Shown one piece after another: positions 1 to 13,310 of a DNA stretch of 64,000 nucleotides. Made by a program: the position numbers and the translations under genes. Below the pieces are notes generated by a model. It was given only the letters and a program-made list of their open reading frames with translations. It searched no databases and had not been told where the DNA came from. The stretch spans positions 2,914,001 to 2,978,000 of the forward strand of contig NZ_CP009323.1 of assembly GCF_000959725.1 (NCBI RefSeq), given 5' to 3'. The DNA comes from Burkholderia gladioli (GTDB lineage Bacteria; Pseudomonadota; Gammaproteobacteria; Burkholderiales; Burkholderiaceae). Positions within the stretch are counted from its first letter, which is position 1. Every line of letters begins with the position of its first letter.

Positions 1-2
1 TG

Positions 3-1862
<1,860 letters not shown>

Positions 1863-1890
1863 GCCGTCGGGTTTTCCCAGGCACCACATG

Positions 1891-1951
1891 CCGCGATTAA
1901 GCGGTGTTTCCGGCGTTCCCGGAAATGCGCTTAATCGCGGTGATTTTTTTT
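1891..1951 (+). terminator. Intrinsic terminator after carB
   Basis: A perfect 13-bp stem (1891-1903 with 1928-1940) encloses a second 7-bp hairpin (1907-1913 with 1919-1925). It is followed directly by a run of eight T at 1944-1951. It lies between the carB stop and greA. Confidence 0.9.
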
Positions 1952-1981
1952 ATGCCCGTTTTTGTTTATTGAGCCGTTTTT

Positions 1982-2458
1982 ATGAGCACCATTCCGTTGA
2001 CCAAACGTGGCGCCGAACAACTCCGCAGTGAGTTGCAGCGCCTGAAATCGGTCGAGCGTCCGGCCGTGATCAATGCGATCGCCGAAGCGCGTGCGCAGGG
2101 CGATCTGTCCGAAAACGCCGAATACGACGCCGCCAAGGAAAAGCAGGGTTTCATCGAGGGCCGGATTGCCGAGATCGAGTCGAAGCTGTCGGCCGCCCAG
2201 GTGATCGACCCGTCCGTGATCGACGCGGAAGGCCGCGTGGTGTTCGCCGCCACCGTCGAACTCGAGGATCTCGAGTCGGGCGACACGGTGAAGTACCAGA
2301 TCGTCGGCGACGACGAAGCCGATATCGACCACGGCCTGATCTCGGTCAGCTCGCCGATCGCGCGTGCGCTGATCGGCAAGTCCGAGGGCGACGTGGCCGC
2401 CGTGCAGGCCCCCAGCGGCGTGCGCGAGTACGAGATCATCTCGGTCAGCTACGTCTGA
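1982..2458 (+). CDS. greA: Transcription elongation factor GreA
   Basis: Binds the RNA polymerase secondary channel and stimulates cleavage of backtracked transcripts. The 158-residue length is normal for the family. The N-terminal coiled-coil carries the signature around residues 41-50 ([10 protein letters not shown]) with the acidic tip residues D41 and E44 that act at the polymerase active site. The C-terminal FKBP-like domain ends with [14 protein letters not shown]. It sits between carB and a DUF4149 gene, an order familiar from Burkholderia; the next gene starts 15 bases after its stop and is probably cotranscribed. Confidence 0.97.
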   Translation: MSTIPLTKRGAEQLRSELQRLKSVERPAVINAIAEARAQGDLSENAEYDAAKEKQGFIEGRIAEIESKLSAAQVIDPSVIDAEGRVVFAATVELEDLESGDTVKYQIVGDDEADIDHGLISVSSPIARALIGKSEGDVAAVQAPSGVREYEIISVSYV

Positions 2459-2473
2459 GCCGGGAGCGATCCG

Positions 2474-2953
2474 ATGCGCCATGCGCCCCGGTTGTTCCGT
2501 CTTCTCACCACGATCTGGGTCGGCAGCCTGCTGACCATCGGTTATGCGGTTGCGCCGATACTGTTCGTCGCGCTCGATCGCGCCAGCGCGGGCGGTGTGG
2601 CCGCGCGCCTGTTCCGGATCGAGGGACTGATCGGTGTGGTCTGCGCCGTGCTGATGCTGCTGATAGCCAACGCGCGCGTACGCGCGGGCGATGTTACCTA
2701 CCGGCGTTCGCGCCTGCTGGTCGCCGCGATGCTGCTGTGCGTGCTGATCGGCTATTTCGCGATCGAACCCTTCATGGACGCGATGCGCCTGGCGGCCCAG
2801 GCGGCCGGCACCGATGTCGGCCATTCGGAATACGCGAGCCGCTTCGGGATGCTGCACGGCATATCGAGCCTGTTCTACCTGGTCGAAAGCGTGCTGGGAC
2901 TGTGGCTGGTGTGGAGCCTGCCGGTGGCGGGTGAGGGCCGCGGCGGCGCTTGA
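2474..2953 (+). CDS. DUF4149 family inner-membrane protein
   Basis: A 159-residue membrane protein of the DUF4149 family, function unknown. About four hydrophobic segments are visible (roughly residues 10-32, 48-66, 78-100 and 130-150), with a short positively charged N-terminus (MRHAPRLFRLL). The start lies 15 bases after greA, which suggests one transcript. The family is commonly found beside greA and yhbY in betaproteobacteria, hinting at a housekeeping membrane role, but nothing in the sequence shows a reaction or partner. A GC-rich imperfect hairpin lies around 2990-3026 before the oppositely oriented yhbY. Confidence 0.85.
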   Translation: MRHAPRLFRLLTTIWVGSLLTIGYAVAPILFVALDRASAGGVAARLFRIEGLIGVVCAVLMLLIANARVRAGDVTYRRSRLLVAAMLLCVLIGYFAIEPFMDAMRLAAQAAGTDVGHSEYASRFGMLHGISSLFYLVESVLGLWLVWSLPVAGEGRGGA

Positions 2954-3039
2954 GCCGTTCCTGATGCCGCCCTCGAGTGGAGCGGCATGTGGCCGGGCCG
3001 GCGGGAAAGATGCCCGCGCCGGCCGGCATCATCAGCCGA

Positions 3040-3582
3040 TCACTTGTCGTTCTGGAACGGGCGCTTCGCGCTCTGCTGACGCTTCTTGGCACGCTTCACG
3101 GTACCGCCCGCGGTCACGCGCTCGTTGCCGCGCACCACCACCTTGGTGGCCCGCGGCTTGCGCACCGGGCTGGCGTCGGGCGAGTGCTTGACCACCTTCA
3201 CGGTACGCGGGGCGCGGCCTTTGGTCGCGGGCTCGGCGGCGCCGAGCTTGGCGGCCTCGCGCGCGCTGGGCAGGCCGCGGCGGCCGCGAACCGGCGCCAC
3301 CTCGGCTTGCTCCGGGCGCCAGATCACCAGCAGCTTGCCGATGTGCTGGATCGGCGCGGCATTCAGGCGGTCGCAGATGTCTTCGTAGATCGCGATGCGG
3401 GCATCGCGCTCGTCGCCGAATACGCGGATCTTGATCAACTGGTGCGCGGCCAGGTGGACCTTGATCTCGGCCAGCACGGCGTCGGTCAGGCCTTCGGCGC
3501 CGATCAGCACGACCGGCTTCAGCGCATGGGCTTGTGAACGCAGCGCGGAGCGCTCGACGGGGGAAAGCGAAAGGGCAGGCAT
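3040..3582 (-). CDS. yhbY: CRM-domain RNA-binding protein YhbY, with long basic C-terminal tail
   Basis: YhbY proteins are small CRM-fold RNA-binding proteins linked to large ribosomal subunit assembly. I chose the ATG at 3580-3582 (MPALSLSPVERSALRSQAHA), which gives 180 residues; an upstream in-frame ATG at 3636 adds a non-homologous arginine-rich leader. Residues 1 to about 95 carry the CRM domain (LKPVVLIGAEGLTDAVLAEI, then QLIKIRVFGDERDARIAIYE and GKLLVIWRPE). The remaining 85 residues are an extension rich in K, R, A and P, absent from the roughly 100-residue enterobacterial protein. It is divergent from rlmE, as in E. coli, consistent with a shared role in 50S maturation. Confidence 0.92.
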   Translation of the reverse strand: MPALSLSPVERSALRSQAHALKPVVLIGAEGLTDAVLAEIKVHLAAHQLIKIRVFGDERDARIAIYEDICDRLNAAPIQHIGKLLVIWRPEQAEVAPVRGRRGLPSAREAAKLGAAEPATKGRAPRTVKVVKHSPDASPVRKPRATKVVVRGNERVTAGGTVKRAKKRQQSAKRPFQNDK

Positions 3583-3806
3583 CGGAACTCTGGAATCGAA
3601 TAGAACGGCGCGCCCGCGGGCGCGCGCGAAAACCACGTAAAATCGCGGCGGTACGCCTTCGAGGCGTCCGCCGCGCGAAATAGACGCGTATTATCCGCCA
3701 AAAGCCGGTGCCGACGAAACCATTGCGCGTTCGAGGGGTCCGGCGGGCCGCCGCAAGCCTGGTTTCGCGGCGGCACTGTGGCATTTGGCAGACATTTTTC
3801 CCCTGC

Positions 3807-4469
3807 ATGGCAAAGAACCGTTTCAATCAGTCGTGGCTGCACGACCATATCAACGACCCCTACGTGAAGCTGGCGCAACGGGAGGGTTACCGCGCGCGCG
3901 CGGCCTACAAGCTCAAGGAAATCGACGACCAGGACAAGCTGATCCGTCCCGGGCAGGTGATCGTCGACCTGGGCGCCGCCCCGGGCAGCTGGAGCCAGTA
4001 CGCGCGCAACAAGCTGGCCCAGGGAAAGCAGCGCGACAGCCAGCGCGAAGGCGGGATCGACGGCATCATCATCGCGCTCGACATGCTGCCGATGGAGCCG
4101 ATCGCCGACGTGCACTTCATCCAGGGCGACTTCCGCGAGGACGAGGTGCTGCGCCAGCTCGAGGACGTGCTGGAAGGCCGCGCGGTGGACCTTGTAATTT
4201 CCGACATGGCCCCCAACCTGTCCGGCGTGGCCCTGGCGGATGCGGCGCGGATCGAACATGTCTGCGACCTCGCGCTCGAATTCTCCCAGAACCATCTCAA
4301 ACCGGATGGCGCCCTTTTAGTGAAGTGCTTTCACGGCAGCGGCTACAGCCAGATTGTCGAAAAGTTCAAGCATCAGTTCCGCACGGTCGCACCGCGCAAG
4401 CCGAAGGCTTCGCGCGATAAATCGTCGGAGACATTTATTTTGGGTCGGCATCTGAAGCATCCGCGCTGA
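3807..4469 (+). CDS. rlmE: 23S rRNA (uridine-2'-O)-methyltransferase RlmE (FtsJ/RrmJ)
   Basis: Methylates the 2'-O of a uridine in the A-loop of 23S rRNA on the 50S particle, using S-adenosylmethionine. I chose the ATG at 3807 ([10 protein letters not shown], 220 residues) because upstream codons do not resemble the family. The SAM-binding motif [14 protein letters not shown] is near residues 51-64, and the catalytic K-D-K-E tetrad can be placed at K35, D133 ([10 protein letters not shown]), K173 ([11 protein letters not shown]) and E208 (SSETFILG). It is divergent from yhbY and upstream of ftsH, the conserved gammaproteobacterial and betaproteobacterial order. Confidence 0.96.
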   Translation: MAKNRFNQSWLHDHINDPYVKLAQREGYRARAAYKLKEIDDQDKLIRPGQVIVDLGAAPGSWSQYARNKLAQGKQRDSQREGGIDGIIIALDMLPMEPIADVHFIQGDFREDEVLRQLEDVLEGRAVDLVISDMAPNLSGVALADAARIEHVCDLALEFSQNHLKPDGALLVKCFHGSGYSQIVEKFKHQFRTVAPRKPKASRDKSSETFILGRHLKHPR

Positions 4470-4636
4470 CGGATGCGCAGCCGCCGCAGCCCGGCCGGGA
4501 GCCTTGCCGGTCATGGGGTTTGCCTATCGAAGCGTTTGGCGAACCTTATGGCGACGGGCTTCGGACTGGATTAGAATGCCACGGGAGTGCCGCAGGAAAA
4601 CTGCGGGTGCTCTTCTATGAGTGAAGGAGTGGTGCT

Positions 4637-6526
4637 TTGAACAACAATATGTTCTCGAAAGCGGCAGTGTGGCTCGTGATCGCACTGGTGCTGTTTACAG
4701 TGTTCAAGCAGTTCGACAAGCCCCGCGTCCAGGAAGGTGTGTCGTATTCGCAGTTCATGGACGACGCCAAGGCCGGCAAGATCAAGAACGTGATCGTGCA
4801 GGGGCGCAACCTCACCGTCACTCCTGCCGAAGGCCAGAAATACCAGATCGTGTCGCCTGGCGACATCTGGATGGTCGGCGACCTGATGAAGTTCGGCGTC
4901 CAGGTGAGCGGCAAGGCCGACGACGAGCCCAACGCGCTCGTCTCCGCGCTGTACTACCTGGGGCCGACGCTGCTGATCATCGTGTTCTGGTTCTACATGA
5001 TGAGACAGATGCAGGGCGGCGGCAAAGGCGGCGCCTTCTCGTTCGGCAAGTCGCGCGCGCGGCTGATCGACGAGAACAACAACGCCGTGAACTTCTCCGA
5101 CGTCGCGGGCTGCGACGAAGCCAAGGAAGAAGTCTCCGAGCTGGTCGATTTCCTGCGTGATCCCCAGAAATTCCAGAAGCTGGGCGGGCGCATCCCGCGC
5201 GGCGTGCTGCTGGTCGGCCCCCCGGGTACCGGCAAGACGCTGCTGGCGCGCGCCATCGCCGGCGAGGCCAAGGTGCCGTTCTTCAGCATCTCGGGTTCGG
5301 ACTTCGTCGAAATGTTCGTCGGCGTGGGTGCGGCCCGCGTGCGCGACATGTTCGAGCAGGCCAAGAAGCACGCGCCCTGCATCGTGTTCATCGATGAAAT
5401 CGACGCGGTCGGTCGCCATCGCGGCGCCGGCATGGGCGGCGGCAACGACGAGCGCGAACAGACGCTGAACCAGATGCTGGTCGAGATGGACGGCTTCGAG
5501 GCCAACTCGGGCGTGATCGTGATCGCCGCCACCAACCGTTCCGACGTGCTCGACAAGGCGCTGCTGCGCCCGGGCCGTTTCGACCGCCAGGTCTATGTCG
5601 GCCTGCCCGACATCCGCGGCCGCGAGCAGATCATGCGCGTGCACCTGCGCAAGGTACCGATCTCCAACGACGTCGACGCGGCCGTGCTGGCGCGCGGCAC
5701 GCCGGGCTTCTCGGGTGCCGACCTGGCCAACCTGGTCAACGAGGCGGCGCTGTTCGCCGCGCGTCGCGGCAAGCGCATCGTCGAGATGCAGGACTTCGAG
5801 GACGCCAAGGACAAGATCTTCATGGGTCCGGAGCGCAAGTCGGCCGTGATTCGCGAGGAGGCCAAGCGTGCCACGGCGTACCACGAAGCCGGCCACGCGG
5901 TGGTCGCCAAGCTGCTGCCGAAGGCCGATCCGGTCCACAAGGTCACCATCATCCCGCGCGGTCGCGCGCTGGGCGTGACCTGGCAGTTGCCGGAGCACGA
6001 CAACGAGACCTACTCGAAGGACTACCTGCTCGACCGTCTCGCGATCCTGTTCGGCGGCCGCGTTGCCGAAGAGCTGTTCATGAACCTGATCAGCACCGGC
6101 GCCTCGGACGACTTCAACAAGGCGACCCAGACGGCCCGCGCGATGGTGACGCGCTTCGGCATGACCGATGCGCTCGGGCCGATGGTCTACGCCGATGACG
6201 ACAACGATGGCGGCCCGTTCGGCAAAGGCTTCACGCGTGCCATCTCGGAAGCGACGCAGCAGAAGGTCGACGCGGAAATCCGCCGCGTGATCGACGACCA
6301 GTACAGCCTGGCGCGGCGCCTGCTCGACGAGAACCGCGACAAGGTCGAGGCCATGACGGCCGCGCTGATGGAGTGGGAAACCATCGACGCCGACCAGATC
6401 AACGACATCATGGCGGGCCGCCCGCCGCGCTCGCCGAAGAGCAGCGGCAACGTGCCGCCGGCGAGCGATCCTTCGGGCGGCGCCGGCGCCGAAGTCAAGC
6501 CGGGCAACGCGACCGCGCCGGCATAA
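4637..6526 (+). CDS. ftsH: ATP-dependent zinc metalloprotease FtsH
   Basis: Membrane-anchored AAA+ protease that degrades misfolded membrane proteins and short-lived cytoplasmic regulators. The start is TTG at 4637, supported by AAGGAG at 4624-4629 seven bases upstream and the family N-terminus ([20 protein letters not shown]); the next ATG is only four codons later. Two transmembrane helices (about residues 9-24 and 102-122) flank a periplasmic domain. Walker A GPPGTGKT is at 194-201, Walker B IVFIDEID follows, and the zinc site HEAGH is at 416-420. The C-terminal tail is proline- and alanine-rich. It is followed by a terminator-like hairpin and then folP, as in E. coli. Confidence 0.98.
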   Translation: MNNNMFSKAAVWLVIALVLFTVFKQFDKPRVQEGVSYSQFMDDAKAGKIKNVIVQGRNLTVTPAEGQKYQIVSPGDIWMVGDLMKFGVQVSGKADDEPNALVSALYYLGPTLLIIVFWFYMMRQMQGGGKGGAFSFGKSRARLIDENNNAVNFSDVAGCDEAKEEVSELVDFLRDPQKFQKLGGRIPRGVLLVGPPGTGKTLLARAIAGEAKVPFFSISGSDFVEMFVGVGAARVRDMFEQAKKHAPCIVFIDEIDAVGRHRGAGMGGGNDEREQTLNQMLVEMDGFEANSGVIVIAATNRSDVLDKALLRPGRFDRQVYVGLPDIRGREQIMRVHLRKVPISNDVDAAVLARGTPGFSGADLANLVNEAALFAARRGKRIVEMQDFEDAKDKIFMGPERKSAVIREEAKRATAYHEAGHAVVAKLLPKADPVHKVTIIPRGRALGVTWQLPEHDNETYSKDYLLDRLAILFGGRVAEELFMNLISTGASDDFNKATQTARAMVTRFGMTDALGPMVYADDDNDGGPFGKGFTRAISEATQQKVDAEIRRVIDDQYSLARRLLDENRDKVEAMTAALMEWETIDADQINDIMAGRPPRSPKSSGNVPPASDPSGGAGAEVKPGNATAPA

Positions 6527-6548
6527 TCCCGCCACGGGATTCCAATCG

Positions 6549-6585
6549 ACGGGCTGGTGTGAATCACACCGGCCCGTTTTGTTTC
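6549..6585 (+). terminator. Intrinsic terminator between ftsH and folP
   Basis: Inverted arms 6549-6561 and 6565-6577 form a 13-bp stem with one G-U pair and a 3-nt loop, followed by TTTTGTTT. It may be a partial terminator, since folP starts only 20 bases further on. Confidence 0.75.
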
Positions 6586-6604
6586 TGCTTCCGGATCATT
6601 CGAT

Positions 6605-7489
6605 TTGAGCGTTTTCCAACCAACCCTTCCACCGTCGCTGCAATGCGGCCGCTTCACGCTGAGTTTCGAGCGCCCGCTGGTGATGGGCATCCTGAACGTT
6701 ACCCCCGATTCGTTTTCCGACGGCGGGCGCTACATCGCGCGCGACGCCGCGCAGCGCCAGGCCGAGCAGATGCTGGCCGAGGGCGCCGACCTGATCGATA
6801 TCGGCGGGGAATCGACCCGCCCCGGCGCACCGCCGGTGCCGCTCGACGAGGAACTGGCGCGCGTGGTGCCGGTGGTCGAGGCGCTGCAGGCGATGCGCGT
6901 GCCGCTCTCGATCGACACCTACAAGCCCGAGGTGATGCGCGCCACGCTCGCGGCCGGCGCGGACCTGATCAACGACATCTGGGGCTTTCGCCAGCCCGGC
7001 GCGCTCGAAGCGGTGAAGGACAGCGGCTGCGGGCTGTGCGTGATGCACATGCTGGGCGAGCCGCGAACCATGCAGCTCGGCGAGCCCGACTATCTCGACG
7101 TGGTGGCCGAGGTGCGGGCGTTCCTGGCCGGGCGCGCCGCGGACTTCCTCGCGGCCGGCATCGCCGCCGAGCGGATCAGCGTCGATCCGGGCTTCGGTTT
7201 CGGCAAGGCCACCATCGAACATAATTACGCCTTGCTGGCGCGCCTGCCCGACACGGCGCCGCCGCGCCCCGACGGGCGCCCGTATCCGATCCTGGCCGGC
7301 ATGTCGCGCAAGTCCATGCTCGGCGCGCTGATCGGCAAGCCGCCGGCCGAGCGCGTGGCGGCCAGCGTGGCCGCCGCGGTCTGCGCGGCCGAGCGCGGCG
7401 CGGCCATCATCCGCGTGCACGACGTGGCGGCCACCGTCGACGCATTGAAGATCTGGGGCGCCGTGCGCGACGCGGCACGCCCCGCCTGA
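6605..7489 (+). CDS. folP: Dihydropteroate synthase
   Basis: Condenses p-aminobenzoate with 6-hydroxymethyl-7,8-dihydropterin diphosphate to dihydropteroate in folate synthesis; the sulfonamide target. The reading starts at TTG 6605, giving 294 residues. Family signatures are [17 protein letters not shown] (about residues 27-43), [13 protein letters not shown] (pterin-binding region), [24 protein letters not shown], and the later [19 protein letters not shown] and [13 protein letters not shown]. It is followed after 28 bases by glmM, the arrangement known from many proteobacteria, so the two are probably cotranscribed. Confidence 0.97.
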   Translation: MSVFQPTLPPSLQCGRFTLSFERPLVMGILNVTPDSFSDGGRYIARDAAQRQAEQMLAEGADLIDIGGESTRPGAPPVPLDEELARVVPVVEALQAMRVPLSIDTYKPEVMRATLAAGADLINDIWGFRQPGALEAVKDSGCGLCVMHMLGEPRTMQLGEPDYLDVVAEVRAFLAGRAADFLAAGIAAERISVDPGFGFGKATIEHNYALLARLPDTAPPRPDGRPYPILAGMSRKSMLGALIGKPPAERVAASVAAAVCAAERGAAIIRVHDVAATVDALKIWGAVRDAARPA

Positions 7490-7517
7490 GAGAGAACATA
7501 CGAGGAGGAATGCATTC

Positions 7518-8873
<1,356 letters not shown>

Positions 8874-8895
8874 ATCCGCGCCAGCGGAAACCACG

Positions 8896-8923
8896 ACGGC
8901 GGCCAGGTTGGCCGCCGTTTTTT
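8896..8923 (+). terminator. Intrinsic terminator after glmM
   Basis: A perfect 10-bp stem (8896-8905 with 8909-8918) with a 3-nt loop is followed by TTTTTT at 8918-8923. The following stretch (about 8924-9299) holds no gene I can support. Confidence 0.9.
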
Positions 8924-9299
8924 ATTGGCGAGCCCGCGCAGGAGGGCGCCATGTTGTCGCAGGCGCACATGCGCCGAGATCATCGACCCGGGCGCGCGCC
9001 GGCGCCATTCCCGACTGATCCACTCAACTACCCACCCCGGATTCCACAGACGAAATCGTTTGCGCGCCCGAAATCCTTCCGTTTCATGACATTTCATCTA
9101 AGCTGCTTGAGCGCCGTCGCCGGTCCGCGGACCGGGTGAACAATCGGCGCTGACGTGCACGTTTACGATGCGCGAGCAGAGGGAGCCGGACCGGGCGACG
9201 ATGTCCGCGCGCCGCCCGGCAACCCGGCGCAAGCCTTGCCGGCCGGGCCCGCGGCGCCGGCGGCGGGCGGTCGGCGAAGCCCGGGCGCCAGCTTTCGGT

Positions 9300-9365
9300 C
9301 TGTCATGTTGCTGTCACGCCAGGTTCATCAATTGTCACATTACTGTCATGGACACCCCCTAATCT
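9300..9365 (+). promoter_or_regulatory. Two tandem Pho boxes and -10 of the pstS promoter
   Basis: Box 1 is CTGTCAT-GTTG-CTGTCAC (9300-9317) and box 2 is TTGTCAC-ATTA-CTGTCAT (9332-9349). Both have 7-bp direct repeats separated by 4 bp, as known for PhoB binding. They start 32 bp apart, about three helical turns. TAATCT at 9360-9365 starts 11 bp after box 2, where a PhoB-dependent -10 is expected. Confidence 0.9.
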
Positions 9366-9405
9366 TCGCGGTGCCGTAGTCATCCGCTCACACACTGGAG
9401 GTCTC

Positions 9406-10437
9406 ATGAAATTGATGCAAACCGCGTTTGCTGGTCTGGCCGGCGCGCTCTTCGCTGTCGCCGCTCACGCAGTCGACGTCACCGGCGCGGGCAGCACCTT
9501 CGCAGCCCCGATCTACTCGAAGTGGGCCGCCGAATACCAGCAAACCGGTGGCGCGAAGATCAACTACCAGGGCATTGGCTCGTCCGGCGGCCTGAAGCAG
9601 ATCGACGCCAAGACGGTTGACTTCGCGGGCTCGGACGCGCCGCTGAAGGACGACGAACTCGCTCAGAAGGGCCTGTTCCAGTTCCCGACGGTGGTCGGCG
9701 GCATCGTTCCCGTGGTGAACGTCCCGGGCATCAAGGCCGGCGAAATCACGCTGTCGGGCGAAGTGCTCGGCGACATCTATCTGGGCAAGATCAAGAAGTG
9801 GAACGACCCGGCGATCGCCGCGCTGAACCCGAAGGCCAAGCTGCCGGACCTGGACATCGCCGTGGTTCGCCGCGCTGACGGTTCGGGCACCTCGTTCATC
9901 TGGACGAACTACCTCTCGAAGGTCAACGACGAGTGGAAGACCAAGGTCGGCGAAGGCACCACGGTCAACTGGCCGACCGGCACGGGCGGCAAGGGCAACG
10001 ACGGCGTCGCCGCCTTCGTGCAGCGCCTGCCGGGCGCGATCGGCTATGTCGAATCGGCCTACGCGAAGAAGAACTCGATGATCTACGTCGACCTGAAGAA
10101 CGCCTCGGGCGCCGTGGTCACGCCGGACGCGAAGACCTTCGCGGCAGCCGCTGCCGGCGCGAACTGGTCGAAGTCGTTCTACCAGATCCTGACGAACGAG
10201 CAGGGCAAGGACGCATGGCCGATCGTCGGCGCGACCTTCGTGCTGCTGCACACCAAGCAGGACAAGCCGGAGCAGGGCGCCGAAACGCTCAAGTTCTTCG
10301 ACTGGGCCTTCAAGAACGGCGGCAAGGCCGCGACGGACCTGGACTACATCTCGCTGCCGGCATCGGTCACGGCCGAGATCCGCAAGCAGTGGAAGACCAA
10401 GGTGACGGACGCGTCGGGCAAGCCGGTCGCGGAATAA
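9406..10437 (+). CDS. pstS: Periplasmic phosphate-binding protein PstS
   Basis: High-affinity phosphate-binding component of the Pst ABC transporter. It has 343 residues with a clear Sec signal peptide ([22 protein letters not shown], predicted cleavage after A22), and the mature protein begins [19 protein letters not shown]. Phosphate-contact motifs typical of the family are visible: [28 protein letters not shown] and [22 protein letters not shown] at 9396-9401 is the ribosome-binding site. The two upstream Pho boxes indicate induction by PhoB at low phosphate. A hairpin between this gene and pstC may let pstS be produced in excess over the membrane subunits. Confidence 0.98.
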   Translation: MKLMQTAFAGLAGALFAVAAHAVDVTGAGSTFAAPIYSKWAAEYQQTGGAKINYQGIGSSGGLKQIDAKTVDFAGSDAPLKDDELAQKGLFQFPTVVGGIVPVVNVPGIKAGEITLSGEVLGDIYLGKIKKWNDPAIAALNPKAKLPDLDIAVVRRADGSGTSFIWTNYLSKVNDEWKTKVGEGTTVNWPTGTGGKGNDGVAAFVQRLPGAIGYVESAYAKKNSMIYVDLKNASGAVVTPDAKTFAAAAAGANWSKSFYQILTNEQGKDAWPIVGATFVLLHTKQDKPEQGAETLKFFDWAFKNGGKAATDLDYISLPASVTAEIRKQWKTKVTDASGKPVAE

Positions 10438-10478
10438 GCCTCGGGCTGTAGCAAGTAGCACGCAAGCAAGTCGTGGTC

Positions 10479-10506
10479 GCGTCGTCCGGCATGTGCCGGG
10501 CGACGC
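10479..10506 (+). other. Intercistronic hairpin between pstS and pstC
   Basis: Arms 10479-10491 and 10494-10506 pair over 12-13 bp (one G-T) with a 2-4 nt loop and no T-run after. The position suggests mRNA 3'-end protection or partial termination that keeps pstS levels above pstCAB; this is inference. Confidence 0.7.
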
Positions 10507-10559
10507 GTGCGGTACCGGCGGGCGGCCCGTGGCCCCCGCCATCGAACCTTCAGGCGCCC

Positions 10560-11537
10560 ATGTCCGACATTCCTCTCACGTCACGCCCCGCCGGCCAGAT
10601 GCGCGCGCCCGGCCGGCTCGGCGACGTCATCTTCGGCGGCCTCACGCGCATCGCCGCGGTGGTGACCCTGCTGGTGCTCGGCGGCATCATCGTCTCGCTG
10701 ATCATCGCCTCGCTGCCGACCATCGAGAAGTTTGGCCTCGGTTTCCTCTGGCGGTCCGAATGGGACCCCAACGCCGACGTCTACGGCGCGCTGGTGCCCA
10801 TCTACGGCACCATCGCCACCTCGCTGATCGCGCTGATCATCGCCGTGCCGGTCAGCTTCGGCATCGCCCTGTTCCTGACCGAGCTGTCGCCCGTGTGGCT
10901 GCGACGCCCGCTCGGCATCGCCATCGAATTGCTCGCCGCGATCCCCTCGATCGTCTACGGCATGTGGGGCCTGCTGGTGTTCGCGCCGATCTTCGCGGCC
11001 TGGTTCCAGAAGCCGCTCGGCCAGATCCTCGGCCCCGTGCCCTTCATCGGCGCGCTGTTCCAGGGCCCGCCGATCGGCATCGGCCTGCTCTGCGCCGGCG
11101 TGATCCTGGCGATCATGATCATCCCGTACATCGCCTCGGTGATGCGCGACGTGTTCGAGGTCACCCCGGTGTTGCTCAAGGAATCGGCCTACGGCATCGG
11201 CTGCACGACCTGGGAAGTGATGTGGAAGATCGTGCTGCCCTACACCAAGAGCGGCGTGATCGGCGGCGTGATGCTCGGCCTGGGCCGCGCGCTCGGCGAG
11301 ACCATGGCCGTCACCTTCGTGATCGGCAACACCAACCTGCTCGACAACATCTCGCTGTTCTCGCCGGGCAACAGCATCACCTCGGCGCTCGCCAATGAAT
11401 TCGCGGAAGCCGCGCCGGGCCTGCATACCTCGGCGCTGATGGAACTCGGCCTGATCCTGTTCGTGATCACCTTCATCGTGCTGACGATCTCGAAACTGAT
11501 GCTGCTGCGCCTCCAGAAGGGAGAAGGCAAGAAATGA
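10560..11537 (+). CDS. pstC: Phosphate ABC transporter permease PstC
   Basis: Inner-membrane permease of the Pst system. I chose ATG 10560 ([20 protein letters not shown], 325 residues); the in-frame extension upstream to 10473 runs through the intercistronic hairpin and is unlikely. About six hydrophobic segments are present (the first around residues 25-47), a periplasmic loop follows it, and the permease signature region [29 protein letters not shown] (split motif, coupling to PstB) lies at about residues 215-243. Its stop overlaps the pstA start by 4 bases (ATGA), implying translational coupling. Confidence 0.96.
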   Translation: MSDIPLTSRPAGQMRAPGRLGDVIFGGLTRIAAVVTLLVLGGIIVSLIIASLPTIEKFGLGFLWRSEWDPNADVYGALVPIYGTIATSLIALIIAVPVSFGIALFLTELSPVWLRRPLGIAIELLAAIPSIVYGMWGLLVFAPIFAAWFQKPLGQILGPVPFIGALFQGPPIGIGLLCAGVILAIMIIPYIASVMRDVFEVTPVLLKESAYGIGCTTWEVMWKIVLPYTKSGVIGGVMLGLGRALGETMAVTFVIGNTNLLDNISLFSPGNSITSALANEFAEAAPGLHTSALMELGLILFVITFIVLTISKLMLLRLQKGEGKK

Positions 11538-12430
11538 GCAAACGCGTCCTGAACATGCCGGGCGGCCAGTCCGGCGCCGCGCTCGAAGCGATGCGCTCGC
11601 GCCTGCAGGCGCGCCGCAAGCGCACCAATGCCGTCGCGCTGACCCTCTCGCTGGCCGCGATGGCCTTCGGCCTGATCTGGCTCGTCTGGATCCTCTACAC
11701 CACGCTGCACCTGGGCATCGGCGGCCTGTCGGTCGAGCTGTTCACGCAGTCGACGCCGGCGCCGGACAGCGAAGGTGGTGGCCTGGCCAACGCGATCGTC
11801 GGCAGCCTGATGCTGGTCGCGCTCGGCACCCTGGTCGGCACCCCGATCGGCGTGCTGGCCGGCGTCTACCTGGCCGAATACGGCCAGAAGAACTGGCTCG
11901 CGAGCCTGATGCGCTTCATCAACGACATCCTGCTGTCGGCTCCCTCGATCGTGGTCGGCCTGTTCGTCTACGCGGTGGTGGTGGCGCCCTCGGGCCGCTT
12001 CTCGGGCTGGGCCGGGGTGATCTCGCTGGCGCTGCTGCAGGTGCCGATCGTGATCCGCACCACCGAGAACATGCTGAACCTGGTACCCAACGCGCTGCGC
12101 GAGGCCTCGTTCGCGCTCGGCACGCCGAAGTGGCGCATGATCATGAAGATCACGCTGCGCGCCTCGATCGGCGGCATCATCACGGGCGTGCTGCTGGCGG
12201 TGGCGCGGATCGCCGGCGAAACGGCGCCGCTGCTGTTCACGGCACTGTCGAACCAGTTCTTCTCGGTCGACATGTCCAAGCCGATCGCCAATCTGCCCGT
12301 CACGATCTACAAGTTCGCGATGAGCCCGTTCGCGCAGTGGCAATCGCTCGCCTGGGCGGGCGTCTTCCTGATCACGCTGGGAGTGCTGGGACTGAACATC
12401 CTGGCGCGCTCGATCTTCTCGAAAAAGTAA
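11534..12430 (+). CDS. pstA: Phosphate ABC transporter permease PstA
   Basis: Second membrane subunit, pairing with PstC to form the phosphate channel. It has 298 residues and starts at the ATG overlapping the pstC stop. The first helix is about residues 33-56, followed by further helices and the EAA-type coupling loop [20 protein letters not shown] near residues 190-209, where PstB docks. The ending [12 protein letters not shown] is typical. It lies 15 bases before pstB in the same operon and has no promoter of its own that I can see. Confidence 0.96.
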   Translation: MSKRVLNMPGGQSGAALEAMRSRLQARRKRTNAVALTLSLAAMAFGLIWLVWILYTTLHLGIGGLSVELFTQSTPAPDSEGGGLANAIVGSLMLVALGTLVGTPIGVLAGVYLAEYGQKNWLASLMRFINDILLSAPSIVVGLFVYAVVVAPSGRFSGWAGVISLALLQVPIVIRTTENMLNLVPNALREASFALGTPKWRMIMKITLRASIGGIITGVLLAVARIAGETAPLLFTALSNQFFSVDMSKPIANLPVTIYKFAMSPFAQWQSLAWAGVFLITLGVLGLNILARSIFSKK

Positions 12431-12445
12431 CGGCGGAGCAATCCG

Positions 12446-13294
12446 ATGAACATGGCAGAAAGCCACCTGAATCCGATCGAACACGGCAGCGCGCCCGCCG
12501 GCGGCAACGCGGCAAACGGCCAGCGCCCGCTCGCCCCGCTCGACGCGAAGATCGAAGTCAACAACCTTAACTTCTTCTACAACAAGTTCCACGCGCTGAA
12601 GAACGTCAACCTGCGCATTCCCGAAGGCAAGGTGACCGCCTTCATCGGCCCGTCGGGCTGCGGGAAGTCGACGCTGCTGCGCACCTTCAACAAGATGTAC
12701 GCGCTCTATCCCGAGCAGCGTGCCGAAGGCGCGATCATGATGGACGGCGAGAACCTGCTGGAGTCGAAGCAGGACATCTCGCTGCTGCGCGCGCGCATCG
12801 GCATGGTGTTCCAGAAGCCGACCCCGTTCCCGATGTCGATCTATGACAACATCGCGTTCGGCGTGAAGATGTTCGAGAAGCTCACGCGCTCGGAAATGGA
12901 CGACCGCGTCGAGTGGGCCCTGACCAAGGCCGCGCTCTGGAACGAGGTGAAGGACAAGCTCAGCCAGAGCGGCTACGGCCTGTCGGGTGGCCAGCAGCAG
13001 CGTCTTTGCATCGCGCGCGGCATCGCGATCCGCCCGGAAGTGCTGCTGCTCGACGAGCCGTGCTCGGCGCTCGACCCGATCTCCACCGGCCGCATCGAGG
13101 AGCTGATCGCCGAGCTCAAGAGCGACTACACGGTGGTGATCGTCACGCACAACATGCAGCAGGCGGCGCGTTGCTCGGACTACACGGCCTACATGTACCT
13201 GGGCGAGCTGATCGAGTTCGGCGACACCGAGAAGATCTTCATCAAGCCGGCCCGCAAGGAAACGGAAGACTACATCACCGGCCGTTTCGGTTGA
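12446..13294 (+). CDS. pstB: Phosphate ABC transporter ATPase PstB
   Basis: Energises phosphate import and takes part in signalling to PhoR together with PhoU. It has 282 residues. Walker [10 protein letters not shown] is at 68-76, the Q-loop region is [11 protein letters not shown], the ABC signature is LSGGQQQR, and Walker B is [13 protein letters not shown], followed by the H-loop [14 protein letters not shown]. The N-terminal 35 residues are a proline- and glycine-rich extension before the ABC domain. It sits in the pst operon with a 16-base gap to phoU. Confidence 0.98.
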   Translation: MNMAESHLNPIEHGSAPAGGNAANGQRPLAPLDAKIEVNNLNFFYNKFHALKNVNLRIPEGKVTAFIGPSGCGKSTLLRTFNKMYALYPEQRAEGAIMMDGENLLESKQDISLLRARIGMVFQKPTPFPMSIYDNIAFGVKMFEKLTRSEMDDRVEWALTKAALWNEVKDKLSQSGYGLSGGQQQRLCIARGIAIRPEVLLLDEPCSALDPISTGRIEELIAELKSDYTVVIVTHNMQQAARCSDYTAYMYLGELIEFGDTEKIFIKPARKETEDYITGRFG

Positions 13295-13310
13295 CGAGGG
13301 AGCGATAACA

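Noticed and set aside
9080..9100. TTTCAT-GACA-TTTCAT as a third Pho box upstream of pstS
   Set aside because: The repeats lack the CTGTC half-site core and the period is 10 rather than 11 bp.
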